Shown here piece after piece: positions 28,424-37,983 of a stretch of 38,792 bases of DNA (position 1 is the first letter of the stretch; each line of letters opens with the position of its first letter). The position numbers and the translations under genes were made by a program. Source of the DNA: Minisyncoccota bacterium. GTDB taxonomy: Bacteria; Patescibacteriota; Minisyncoccia; UBA6257. The notes beneath the pieces are model-generated. The model was not told where the DNA came from and ran no database searches. It was given only the letters and a program-made list of their open reading frames with translations. The DNA is taken from assembly GCA_028694995.1 (NCBI GenBank), contig JAQVJU010000002.1, positions 131,503-170,294 on the forward strand, written 5' to 3'.

Positions 28424-29386
28424 TTAAGGACACCAATTTATTATTACTTCTTCTACTTTTGGAGAAACTCCTGTTGTAGAAAGATGAACTTTGTAACGAA
28501 TGTAACGTTTATTTTGTGGACTAGCTGAATCATTAATGGGAAAAGTATAACCAGTATTTGGATTTAATTGATACCAATCTTCTGAAGAACTTGGTCCATA
28601 ATATACCCAAGGACCAGAAGGAGAATTTGAAAAAGCAATTTGAAATTTTACATTGCCTCCGGCATTAAAAGAACCAAGCCATAATAAAGAATTGTAACCA
28701 GCACCTCCTTCTATTCCTGTATCTAAAATAGAAGAAATTAATTCAGCATCAAGGGTAGTGGTAGCCATTGTAATTTGACCTTCAGTAGAAAAATTTATAT
28801 TTACAGCAGAACCAAATCGATTACCAGGATTAGGGATAGGACCTATTTGCCCTTCTCCTCCTGACCAATCAGTTTGATGAAAAACTTGATTATTAGCTGA
28901 ACGAATTAAGTAAAAACCTATAGATGAAGAATTCAAATAATTATTCCCATAATCTAAATAAATCACAATCTTTTGAGTATTAGGATCATCAATCCCTGAT
29001 TCAGATATATCACCATTTGAATCTCTTCCTACATTATAAACCTGAAAATATCTTTTATAGGGTATATTATTGATAACACCCACTTCTTGCTCAGAATCAA
29101 TTTCCCAAATATTACTTGATAAATTAATATGATAATCTGTTTCTTTACTTAAAGCATAAATAGAATGCCAATTATTCTGTGCCAAAGATTCTATTGCCTC
29201 TGACTCTTGTCTTATCAAAAAATTAACCTGTAAACATTGTTTAACAGAACTAGAACTTTGTAATGATGCCCCTATTAGAATAACAGAATTACCTATTAAA
29301 ATAACTCCTATGGCCATAGCTATCACAATCTCAACTAAGGATTGTCCTTGTAATATATTAATATTCTTAATGATACTTTTTTTCAT
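28424..29386 (-). CDS. Pseudopilin-like protein with beta-rich ectodomain
   Basis: GQSLVEIVIAMAIGVILIGNSVILIGASLQSSS prepilin-like N-terminus; start placed at MKKSIIK. Confidence 0.75.
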   Translation of the reverse strand: MKKSIIKNINILQGQSLVEIVIAMAIGVILIGNSVILIGASLQSSSSVKQCLQVNFLIRQESEAIESLAQNNWHSIYALSKETDYHINLSSNIWEIDSEQEVGVINNIPYKRYFQVYNVGRDSNGDISESGIDDPNTQKIVIYLDYGNNYLNSSSIGFYLIRSANNQVFHQTDWSGGEGQIGPIPNPGNRFGSAVNINFSTEGQITMATTTLDAELISSILDTGIEGGAGYNSLLWLGSFNAGGNVKFQIAFSNSPSGPWVYYGPSSSEDWYQLNPNTGYTFPINDSASPQNKRYIRYKVHLSTTGVSPKVEEVIINWCP

Positions 29387-29549
29387 TTTACAAAACCTCA
29401 ATTTAATAAAAATAATTAATTTTGAAACCTATCCTTATTATTTTAATTAAATCTTTATAATAGTAAACCATTCTTTTATATTTTCCTTAAAAGAATTAAA
29501 ATAATTCTATTCTTAACTATTATTTTAATTTATGTAACCCAGCAACTTC

Positions 29550-30095
29550 TTAATCCATTGGCAAACTTTTTCTAATAAGCTGAATGTAATTAGCTATGTA
29601 TTCATTTTTATCTTCTAGATAACTCTCTACAAAAATAAATACATGATCTCCTTCTGCTAAATCCTCAAAACGTATAAACTCTTTATCAGAAGTTTCAGAT
29701 ATATCTCTGTCTGTCTCTTTTAATATAAATATCTCTGTTGTTTCTACAACCTTTACTGCTAAAATTTGCTTTTCTATTAATTCCCTAGGAAATTTTCCTA
29801 AACGATTAAGTTCTTCTAATTCTTCATCTATTTCTATTGGTTTTACCATTTCAATTTCTAGATAATCATCATCTATTTCAATTATATTTCCATCTATTTC
29901 TTCTATATTTTCTGGTAATACAGTTTCCCCTAGAATGTCAAAAAAACCTTGAGAATTAATAAGATTATTTTGCCCCTGTCTTTGATTTTCTACAGTTAAA
30001 GAAGATCTATAAGAAGCTATGATTAAGATAACTTCAGCTACAATTAAGACAACTAAAAAAGCAATGATAAGTAAAAATATTGATTTTTTATTCAT
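29550..30095 (-). CDS. Hypothetical single-TM protein in pilus locus
   Basis: N-terminal TM (SIFLLIIAFLVVLIVAEVILIIASY), acidic ectodomain. Confidence 0.6.
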   Translation of the reverse strand: MNKKSIFLLIIAFLVVLIVAEVILIIASYRSSLTVENQRQGQNNLINSQGFFDILGETVLPENIEEIDGNIIEIDDDYLEIEMVKPIEIDEELEELNRLGKFPRELIEKQILAVKVVETTEIFILKETDRDISETSDKEFIRFEDLAEGDHVFIFVESYLEDKNEYIANYIQLIRKSLPMD

Positions 30096-30131
30096 GTTAC
30101 CAAATGGCTTTATTATTAAAATGGTTTTCTC

Positions 30132-32381
30132 TTATCTTGGGTAAACACAAGTTAAAGTACACCCGTATATATCATACTCCCTTAGGGGACTGAGAATAAA
30201 TATTTTAGCATCTAGGGCCAAAGATCTAGTACAACTCCCTGAATATCCTGAGAAATAAATTGCTTCCTTACCCCAATTTTTATATGTGCAAGTTCCCATC
30301 GTCCCCCAATCACTAATTCTTAAACTTTCCGTTCTAAGATAGTTCCAGCTCAAAGTACAACATTTACCATTATAGCACACATCACAAGATGATCCACAGC
30401 TTACACCATTAACCCAATCGGTACAACTTTGACTACTGCTATCGCATGTGTAAACACCTGTACAAGGCCCACAAATAGCTTTCGTTTGTGTGCAAGAATC
30501 ATTATCATTACAAGAAGGATTTGAAACAGTCCCATCAGCTAAACAAACTCTATTTTGGTTATAATAACAACGATACATACAATACTCTGTCCCAGCAGGA
30601 GAACCATCTCCAGCTAAATAATAATAATTATAACTAGAGCAACTTTTTACTGACACCACTTTTCCTGGATAAATATTTGCATTGTTATCATCACAATCTA
30701 CTCCTGAAAGCTGCGACAGAGGCTGACATTTTTTAGTCCCTGAGGCAGGAGCATAACGATCTCCATCATTATCAACATAACAATAGCCAGATAAACATCG
30801 ATCCCCTGAAGTACAAATTTCTCCATTTCCTAATTTAGCTTGCTCTGGCATTGCTGAAATAGTACCACCAATAGATATATTACCCAATGCATCATAAGCA
30901 CAAACACGATAATAATGATTTATACCGTTTGTTAAATCTGTATGGGTATATGATTTTTCTGTGCCTAAATAAATTTGAGTACCAGTAGCACAATTATTTG
31001 ATGGATAGTCATCTGTAGAAAAAACTACTTTATAAGTATCAGAAGAAGCTAACCCAGAACCAGAACCATCTAAAGCAACACCCCAAGACAATGATATTTT
31101 TTTATCATCAGGAGTTATAGATAAAGCTCCGTCTGTAGGCGCCTGCCTATCTTGTCTTATTTTTTTAGAATATATAGGGCTAGCATTACCAACATTATCT
31201 TTACTCTGATATCTAATATATTGAATACAAGTACTTCCAGAAGCACAAGAAATTGCAACAGGATTGGTATAATTTATTGCTGGTGAACAAGCGTTAGCTA
31301 CGTCCACACAATATTTTATAGAAGTGACGCCTGAACCATCGTCATTACAACTTAAGATAGTATTTACTGGAGAATTAATAGTCCAATTATCTATCCAATC
31401 ATCTGAGCAAGTTGGGGCCACCGAATCAATAGTTTTTATGATTGGTGTCCCGGTGCCAGTACCTCCCTCACTCTTAGCTTGCATATTCAAGGTTAAACTA
31501 GCTCCATCGGCAGCAATAATTCCTGTTTTAGTGCAAGTATATGAAGGTCCTGTACCTGATTTTATGGCTTCATACCAATCAATACCACCATTAATAGTAT
31601 ATTCACAGGACACAAGTCCACCTTCAGGTTCATGAACACTAGCTGATAACTTAAAAGGACTACTCACAAAAGAGCCGAAATTCGTATCAGAAACCATAAC
31701 TTCCCCTACTACAGGAGGAGTTAAATCTATCTCTCCACAAATCTTTATATCTTCATTGTAAGTGATTAATCCTTGCTTGCATACAATAATATTTGCTGTT
31801 CTTCCAGTAGAGTCTTCTAAGATTATTTGTTGATAAGGTTGTTCTGGGTATGAATACCCTAAAGATAAAAACCCTGTCAATGATTGAAATAAAATATAAA
31901 CATGCTTACCTTCTTCTGGGGTGCCTTCTTCTGGAATTTGATATTTTATGCCAGAAGGCAAATAGTGTCTTTCTGTTTCTGTATTAGCTTTAGCAAAAGC
32001 ATAAAAAGGATGAAAAATTGATAAGATTTTATCCTTAATCTTCTTAACTAGGCTATGATTGTGACTATCCTGGAAAGCCCCAGAATCGGGATCAAAATAT
32101 AAAGCATAAAAATTCCCTTGTTCTAATGAATTTTCAAAACGAACCCCCCATTGCCCACCTTGCTCCTGAGCAATTGATTTTTGTTGCGCATATCTAAGAA
32201 AACCCACTATTTCCTGAACAGTATTATCTAATAACCTAGCTTTTTGTTGCCCAACATATGAAGAAATACCAACACTAGCCATAATTGCAGTAATAGCAAT
32301 GACTATAAGAACCTCAAATAAAGTGAAACCAAGGGCTTTTTTCTTAAAGCTTAATGTTGATTTAAATAAATTAAATTTCAT
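30132..32381 (-). CDS. Large modular pseudopilin: GspH/FimT-like N-terminus, Fn3-like domain, DxDGDxY metal-binding motif, Cys-rich C-terminus
   Basis: LGFTLFEVLIVIAITAIMASVGISSYV; GALSITPDDKKISLSWGVALDGSGSGL...YRVCAYDALGN; CYVDNDGDRYAPASGTKKCQPLSQLSGVDCDDNNANIYPG. Confidence 0.8.
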   Translation of the reverse strand: MKFNLFKSTLSFKKKALGFTLFEVLIVIAITAIMASVGISSYVGQQKARLLDNTVQEIVGFLRYAQQKSIAQEQGGQWGVRFENSLEQGNFYALYFDPDSGAFQDSHNHSLVKKIKDKILSIFHPFYAFAKANTETERHYLPSGIKYQIPEEGTPEEGKHVYILFQSLTGFLSLGYSYPEQPYQQIILEDSTGRTANIIVCKQGLITYNEDIKICGEIDLTPPVVGEVMVSDTNFGSFVSSPFKLSASVHEPEGGLVSCEYTINGGIDWYEAIKSGTGPSYTCTKTGIIAADGASLTLNMQAKSEGGTGTGTPIIKTIDSVAPTCSDDWIDNWTINSPVNTILSCNDDGSGVTSIKYCVDVANACSPAINYTNPVAISCASGSTCIQYIRYQSKDNVGNASPIYSKKIRQDRQAPTDGALSITPDDKKISLSWGVALDGSGSGLASSDTYKVVFSTDDYPSNNCATGTQIYLGTEKSYTHTDLTNGINHYYRVCAYDALGNISIGGTISAMPEQAKLGNGEICTSGDRCLSGYCYVDNDGDRYAPASGTKKCQPLSQLSGVDCDDNNANIYPGKVVSVKSCSSYNYYYLAGDGSPAGTEYCMYRCYYNQNRVCLADGTVSNPSCNDNDSCTQTKAICGPCTGVYTCDSSSQSCTDWVNGVSCGSSCDVCYNGKCCTLSWNYLRTESLRISDWGTMGTCTYKNWGKEAIYFSGYSGSCTRSLALDAKIFILSPLREYDIYGCTLTCVYPR

Positions 32382-32390
32382 AATATTTTT

Positions 32391-33602
32391 TTAAAATTGT
32401 CCTACCAGTTGATAAACTGGCACGATTAATGAAAGAGCAATCCCACCGACCACAACGCCTAAAAAGAGTAGTAATAAAGGCTCTAGCATTGAAACCAAGG
32501 TTTTTAATGAACCTTCAATTTCTGTTTCATAAAATTCAGAAAGAGTTCTTAAGATTTCTTCTGTGTGTCCAGCTTTTTCACCAATGGCTAAAAGATTAGA
32601 AACCACTGCTGGAAAAATTGCTTCTTTTTTAAAAGAATCGCCAATACTTAATCCTCTAGCCAAATGTTCTTTAGCAATTCTATTTAAAGCTGATTCATAT
32701 TTAGGATGACCAACAGCTCCAGCAGTAATTTCAATTGCCTGAATAATTGACATTCCAGCCCTGATTAAACTGGATAAAACACTGGCAAATCTTTCCAAAG
32801 CCATTTTTTCCATTAAATCACGAGAAATAGGAATTTTCTCTAATAAATTCGCTAATAATTCCTTTCCTTTAGTTGTTTTCCTAAAATAGAAAAACAAACC
32901 GACTGGAATACCAATAATAATTGGTAAAACCAGGAAAATATTCCTGTTTAAAAACATACCGACAGATAAAACCACTTTTGTAAATGTGGGGATTGTCTGC
33001 CCAGTGCCTAAAAACATTTCTCCTAATTTAGGCACAGCAAAAGTCACCAAAAAGAGAATCATAAAAAAAGAAGCAATCATTAAAGCCATTGGATAAACCA
33101 AAGAAGATTTTACCTTGGTTTGTAAATTTCTATCCCTTTCCATACTCACAGAAACCTGCTCTAAGGTAGCTTCCAAATTACCAGAAGATTCTCCAGCTTT
33201 AATTAAATTAGCCACCACTGAAGAGAAATAGTCTGGATGCTGGGCAAATGCTTTCCAAAAAGGCTCACCTTTTTCCAGATTAGTTCTTATCTCTAATAAG
33301 AATTTTCTAGCCAATCCTGATTCAAAATCCTGAATTAAAATATCTATGGCACTAAACAAATCAGTGCCCACTTTTAACATCAAAGCCAAGTATTTGGTTA
33401 AGAAAACCTTATCTGTCAGACTAAGGGTTTTCTTAAAAATCGCTATCTCTTTTTTATCTTGCTCTAAGATTAAGGGCTTGACTGAAAGAGGCTTTAATCT
33501 CTGAGCAGTCAAATATTCTAAAACCGCCTCAATATTAGGTTGATTGATATTTCCTTCTCTAATATGGCCTTTTTGATCCTGAGCCAGAAAATGAAACAAC
33601 AT
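32391..33602 (-). CDS. pilC: Type IV pilus inner-membrane platform protein
   Basis: T2SSF-family layout: FLTKYLALMLKVGTDLFSAIDIL...VVANLIKAGESSGNLEATLEQVS...SNLLAIGEKAGHTEEILRTLSEFYE. Confidence 0.93.
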   Translation of the reverse strand: MLFHFLAQDQKGHIREGNINQPNIEAVLEYLTAQRLKPLSVKPLILEQDKKEIAIFKKTLSLTDKVFLTKYLALMLKVGTDLFSAIDILIQDFESGLARKFLLEIRTNLEKGEPFWKAFAQHPDYFSSVVANLIKAGESSGNLEATLEQVSVSMERDRNLQTKVKSSLVYPMALMIASFFMILFLVTFAVPKLGEMFLGTGQTIPTFTKVVLSVGMFLNRNIFLVLPIIIGIPVGLFFYFRKTTKGKELLANLLEKIPISRDLMEKMALERFASVLSSLIRAGMSIIQAIEITAGAVGHPKYESALNRIAKEHLARGLSIGDSFKKEAIFPAVVSNLLAIGEKAGHTEEILRTLSEFYETEIEGSLKTLVSMLEPLLLLFLGVVVGGIALSLIVPVYQLVGQF

Positions 33603-33612
33603 AAATATGTTT

Positions 33613-35319
33613 TTATTCTTTAATCACTCTTAAAACTTCCTCAATGGTTGTTAATCCTAATTCAGCTTTTTTCAATCCATCTTCAAACATTGATTTAGTT
33701 CCTTGAGCAAAAGCTATTTGTTTTAACCCATCAAGTGAAAAATCTTTTTTTTGGATATAGGCTCTTACTTGCTCTGTAATATCTAAAACCTCATAAATAG
33801 CCAAACGACCTGAATAACCAGTGTTGCCGCAAACCTGACATCCTTTTCCCCGATACAATTGCTTAGCATGATATGGAGAGGCTGTCTTGCCTTTAATTAA
33901 TTGTAATTGTTCATTCACCACCTCAATAACATCTTCTGGCACCTGATAACTTTCAATACAGCCACGACAAACTCTCCTAACTAATCTTTGAGCAATTATC
34001 AAATTAACAGTAGCTGAAACTAAAAAAGGAGGCACTCCTAAATCAAACAATCGAGGCACTGCGGTCACTGCATCATTAGTATGCAAGGTAGAGAGTAAAA
34101 GATGACCAGTTAAAGAAGCGTGAACAGAAATTTCTGCTGTTTCCTCATCTCTAATTTCCCCTACCATAATCACATCTGGGTCTTGTCTTAAAAAAGCTCT
34201 TAAACCATTGGCAAAATCTATTCCTGCTCTGGGATTTATCTGAGTTTGATTAACATATTTTAATTCATACTCTATCGGATCTTCAATGGTTACAATATTA
34301 ACTTCAGGTTTGTTAAGTTTATTCAATATCGCATACAAAGTAGTGGTCTTACCTGAACCAGTAGGCCCAGTGACCAAAATCATCCCAGTGGTTTTTGTAA
34401 TATTATTCTCAACTATCTTCACTGTTTCTTCCATCATTCCTAATTCTTGAAAACTCATTGGTTTTGAAGAGCCTGTTAAAAGACGCATTTCCACTTTTTC
34501 ACCATAAAGTGTAGGCATAATAGCCACCCTAATATCAAAAATCGTATCTGCGTATTTATACTTAAATCTTCCATCTTGAGGTTTATTATGCTCATCAATA
34601 AGCAAGTTTGATAAAATTTTAATCCTGGCCACAATAGCCAAATGAATTTCTCTAGCCAATCTTATTATCTCTCTTAAAACCCCATCAACTCGGAAACGAA
34701 TCAAAATCTCATCACCTAAGGATTCAATATGGATATCTGTGGCGTTTAAAGAAGCCGCATAAGAAATAATATTATCAGTCAAAGAAACAATTGGAAATTC
34801 AGTAGCTGCTTTTTCCGCTTCAACCTCTTTTAATCTTAAAGAAGAACGAATACTCTCCTGAATCATCTTCTGAAAATCCTTAGAGACTTCTTTCCCATAT
34901 TGAGCAAAAACAAATTTCAAATCTTCCTCTAAACATAAATGAGGTTTAATAAAATAACCTGTGTATTTATTCAAAAAATCCAATGTTTCCAAATTAGCTG
35001 GATCTAACATTGCCACCAAGATACAATTATCTTCTTTACCAAAAACAACCACATTTCTTGTCTGGGCTATTTCTTCAGGCAAAATATTAAGTATTTCTGT
35101 ATTAATTTGCTGACCAACTAGTTTAATCCTAGGAATATTCAAATGCCTAGATAAAATATCTGCATAAAAATCAGTGGTGATAAAATTACGAGAAATCAAC
35201 AAATCAATAACATTTTTTTCTGTTCTCTGAGCTTCTAAAACTAATTTATCAAAATCCTTTTCACAAACTAATCCTGTTTCTAAAATCAATTTTTTAAGAG
35301 TTTGGAGAGGCAAGCGCAT
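33613..35319 (-). CDS. pilB: Type IV pilus assembly ATPase
   Basis: GMILVTGPTGSGKTTTLYAILNKLN...VMVGEIRDEETAEISVHASLTGHLLLSTLHTND...CRGCIE...CQVCGNTGYSGR. Confidence 0.96.
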   Translation of the reverse strand: MRLPLQTLKKLILETGLVCEKDFDKLVLEAQRTEKNVIDLLISRNFITTDFYADILSRHLNIPRIKLVGQQINTEILNILPEEIAQTRNVVVFGKEDNCILVAMLDPANLETLDFLNKYTGYFIKPHLCLEEDLKFVFAQYGKEVSKDFQKMIQESIRSSLRLKEVEAEKAATEFPIVSLTDNIISYAASLNATDIHIESLGDEILIRFRVDGVLREIIRLAREIHLAIVARIKILSNLLIDEHNKPQDGRFKYKYADTIFDIRVAIMPTLYGEKVEMRLLTGSSKPMSFQELGMMEETVKIVENNITKTTGMILVTGPTGSGKTTTLYAILNKLNKPEVNIVTIEDPIEYELKYVNQTQINPRAGIDFANGLRAFLRQDPDVIMVGEIRDEETAEISVHASLTGHLLLSTLHTNDAVTAVPRLFDLGVPPFLVSATVNLIIAQRLVRRVCRGCIESYQVPEDVIEVVNEQLQLIKGKTASPYHAKQLYRGKGCQVCGNTGYSGRLAIYEVLDITEQVRAYIQKKDFSLDGLKQIAFAQGTKSMFEDGLKKAELGLTTIEEVLRVIKE

Positions 35320-35324
35320 AAAAA

Positions 35325-35945
35325 TTAAATATTAAATATATTTATCCCTAGATATGTATTTATTATATCATTTAAAAACAAAACAAGTAAGGCACAAGGA
35401 AGCCAAAGATATAAAAAAGAAAAACGAGAATCTTTTATCTCTTTAAATAAATTAAAAACAATCATTAAGAAATGAATTAATAATCCTAATAACAAAACCA
35501 AACAAAGATAAATCAAACAATTAGGCCAACCAATAATCAAAACCCCTAAACTAGCTAAATACTTTTCTTCATTATAAAAAAGATTTTCTTCAAATCTCCT
35601 ATTTAACCAATAAATTCCTAAAAAGACTATTAAAGCAAACAAAATACTAACAACAGGCTCAAACCAATAATGTTGCCAAGAATATTTTAAAAAATAAGAA
35701 ATTGGATTATGAGGTGGTAATAATCTATAAGAAATAGAATCCTGAGACCAAACCCAATAATTTAAACAAGTTAATACAAAAGAACGAATAATCAACATCC
35801 CTGAAAAACCAAAACAAAAAATCTTTAAATATCTTTCTGAAACTAACTTTTTTTTAAAAAACCAATACATCAAAAGCCCCGCTAAGATTATTAATCCCAA
35901 AGCGGGGCGTATAATTGAAAACAGAAATGTACTCAACCAATTCAT
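35325..35945 (-). CDS. Hypothetical multi-TM membrane protein between pilin and pilB
   Basis: 206-aa hydrophobic ORF collinear with the pilus genes. Confidence 0.6.
   Translation of the reverse strand: MNWLSTFLFSIIRPALGLIILAGLLMYWFFKKKLVSERYLKIFCFGFSGMLIIRSFVLTCLNYWVWSQDSISYRLLPPHNPISYFLKYSWQHYWFEPVVSILFALIVFLGIYWLNRRFEENLFYNEEKYLASLGVLIIGWPNCLIYLCLVLLLGLLIHFLMIVFNLFKEIKDSRFSFLYLWLPCALLVLFLNDIINTYLGINIFNI
35872..35908 (-). terminator. Terminator-like hairpin inside the 5' part of the membrane-protein ORF
   Basis: Minus strand GCCCCGCT...AGCGGGGC followed by TTTT; 8-bp perfect stem. Confidence 0.4.
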
Positions 35946-35979
35946 TGCTAATTTATATATCTAAATTATATCAAAACTA

Positions 35980-36579
35980 TTAGTTCCCCTGACCATTAAA
36001 ACAATTCTCGCCTACTCCAGTTGCAGTGGGGGGAAGGTTAAGATTAGTACCTATTTCATAAAGGTTGTCTAATATTCCACCATCTTTGCTTTCTACATCA
36101 CCTGAACCTCCGTTTTTATAATAGTCACTTTCCATATTTGCAGTCAATTTGAAGGTTTTATCTGTGTCCACAGTATAAACATAGTATTGAATACCAGTTT
36201 CACTAGAAGCATTGGGATCAACTGGTAAAACACTAATTGGTGAACCACCGCTTGATTTTGTAAAGTCAATAGGAACCCATCCACTACCAGTAATAGCTTG
36301 AGAGTGATTTGTATGTGCTCCTCTACTGTCACAAACAACATTAGAAACATGGGAATAGGTTGTAGTGCTGTTTCCTATGAAAATAGGTGCTTCTCCTTCA
36401 CTCAAATAAAAAGCAATAGCTGTTTTAAGAGTGTTTAAGTCAGAAATTCTTTGAGAATCACGGGCTTTCTTTAAGAGTTCAGCAGGGTTAATAACTAACA
36501 CTATGGTTGTTGAAAGAATTGCTAAGATACCAATAACGATAAGCAATTCTAATAAAGTAAATCCTTTTTTTGTATTCAT
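35980..36579 (-). CDS. Type IV major-pilin-like protein, copy 2
   Basis: MNTKKGFTLLELLIVIGILAILSTTIVLVINPAELLKKARDSQRISDLNTLKTAIAFYL. Confidence 0.92.
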   Translation of the reverse strand: MNTKKGFTLLELLIVIGILAILSTTIVLVINPAELLKKARDSQRISDLNTLKTAIAFYLSEGEAPIFIGNSTTTYSHVSNVVCDSRGAHTNHSQAITGSGWVPIDFTKSSGGSPISVLPVDPNASSETGIQYYVYTVDTDKTFKLTANMESDYYKNGGSGDVESKDGGILDNLYEIGTNLNLPPTATGVGENCFNGQGN

Positions 36580-36615
36580 TTTAATTTTAATTAATTGTAT
36601 TTGAAATTTCGACCT
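36402..36615. repeat. Direct repeat copy A covering pilin N-terminal codons and 5' leader
   Basis: Near-identical to 37058-37271 (offset 656). Confidence 0.9.
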
Positions 36616-36650
36616 TGCTAATTTTCACCTTAAATACAATCTTCTTATGG

Positions 36651-37235
36651 TTAATCTTTAAAACAACCTGAGAGTGTTGAGGTAGGCCCAAGGTTAAGAT
36701 CTGTACCTACTTCATAAAGTGTATCTATTTTCCCACCATCCTTATCTACTACTCTAGTAGGTGTTTCTGTACCATAATACTTACTTTCCATATTAGCCAT
36801 TAATTTAAAAGTCAATTTTGCTTGATTGGCAAAATAGACATAATAAAGATGACTTGCTTTTTCATTAACTGGATCTATAGGCAAAACACTAATTGGTGAG
36901 CCACCAGGCATTGCGCTAAAGTTAATAGGTATCCAACCATCCCCATTAACTTTTTGTGATTGTTCACTCACGGAGCTGCCAGTATCACATACAACATCAG
37001 CTACATAACAATATGAGGTATGGGTGCCATCTGTTATCTCTGGATCTGCTGTCTCTGTCAAATAAAAAGCAATGGCTGTTTTAAGAGTGTTTAAGTCAGA
37101 AATTCTTTGAGAATCACGGGCTTTAGCTAATAACTCAGCAGGGTTAATAACCAATACAATGGTTGTTGAAAGAATTGCTAAGATACCAATAACGATAAGC
37201 AATTCTAATAAAGTAAATCCTTTTTTTGTATTCAT
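36651..37235 (-). CDS. Type IV major-pilin-like protein, copy 1
   Basis: MNTKKGFTLLELLIVIGILAILSTTIVLVINPAELLAKARDSQRISDLNTLKTAIAFYL. Confidence 0.92.
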   Translation of the reverse strand: MNTKKGFTLLELLIVIGILAILSTTIVLVINPAELLAKARDSQRISDLNTLKTAIAFYLTETADPEITDGTHTSYCYVADVVCDTGSSVSEQSQKVNGDGWIPINFSAMPGGSPISVLPIDPVNEKASHLYYVYFANQAKLTFKLMANMESKYYGTETPTRVVDKDGGKIDTLYEVGTDLNLGPTSTLSGCFKD

Positions 37236-37271
37236 TTTAATTTTAATTAATTGTATTTGAAATTTCGACCT
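37058..37271. repeat. Direct repeat copy B covering pilin N-terminal codons and 5' leader
   Basis: Near-identical to 36402-36615, through 'tttttttgtattcattttaattttaattaattgtatttgaaatttcgacct'. Confidence 0.9.
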
Positions 37272-37363
37272 AATGTATAAGAAATTTCATTTTTGTTATT
37301 TCATCGACCTTGTATTTAATATGTATTTTACTATTAAGAAAATATTTGTCAATTTTTAAAACT

Positions 37364-37750
37364 TTATTCGGTTTTTATTTCTTGTTTTACTTTATTAACC
37401 AACTCTTCTACTGAAAGCCTGGCTTTGACAAAATAGTCAATAATTCCTAAAGCCTTGCCTCTTTCAATATCAGAAGGTTGACCCAGATTAGAAATGATTA
37501 TTACAGGCAGTTTTTCTAATAAAGGATCTTGGCGAATAGTTTCTAAAACTTCAAATCCATTTTTTTTAGGTAAAATCAAATCCAAAAGAATCAAATCTGG
37601 TTTAATCCCTTGTTCAGTTAAAAAATGTAAAGCTTCTTCACCATCTGCCGCCCGAATAACCTTAAAAGATTCCTTTTCCAATTTTAATCTTAAAACACTG
37701 CTTAAAAAGGGATCATCTTCAATTAATAAAATCATTGACTTGTTATTCAT
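37364..37750 (-). CDS. Single-domain (CheY-like) response regulator
   Basis: ILLIEDDPFLSSVLRLKLEKESF...DLILLDLILPKKNGFEVLETIR...PVIIISNLG...DYFVKARLSVEELVNKV. Confidence 0.93.
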   Translation of the reverse strand: MNNKSMILLIEDDPFLSSVLRLKLEKESFKVIRAADGEEALHFLTEQGIKPDLILLDLILPKKNGFEVLETIRQDPLLEKLPVIIISNLGQPSDIERGKALGIIDYFVKARLSVEELVNKVKQEIKTE

Positions 37751-37813
37751 AATAAAAATGGATTAATATTCTTTTTTTAATTCTAATAAACAGTATAGCA
37801 ATTCTTGAAAATA

Positions 37814-37848
37814 AAAACAACTTTGTCAAATATAAACAAAGTTGTTTT
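37814..37848 (-). terminator. Terminator downstream of 16S rRNA
   Basis: AAAACAACTTTG-TTTATATTTGA-CAAAGTTGTTTT, 12-bp perfect stem with A/T tails; could act in both directions. Confidence 0.8.
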
Positions 37849-37983
37849 ATCTATTCAATCCTTTCTGGTTATCCCAAGCATGATTAATCTCTTTTTAAAG
37901 ATGACAAGATTAACATCTCTCTTTGTTAAAACAAAGAGACCGACACTTAAAGCTTTGATTTTAAAAACCAAAGCAAATTCTAT

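Noticed and set aside
36402-37271. CRISPR or IS-type repeat
   Set aside because: Only two copies, coding for pilin N-termini, with no spacers, inverted repeats or transposase.
37849-37983. 3'-terminal 16S intron hiding the anti-SD exon
   Set aside because: No CCTCC or group I core blocks on the rRNA strand between the h45 tail and the terminator.
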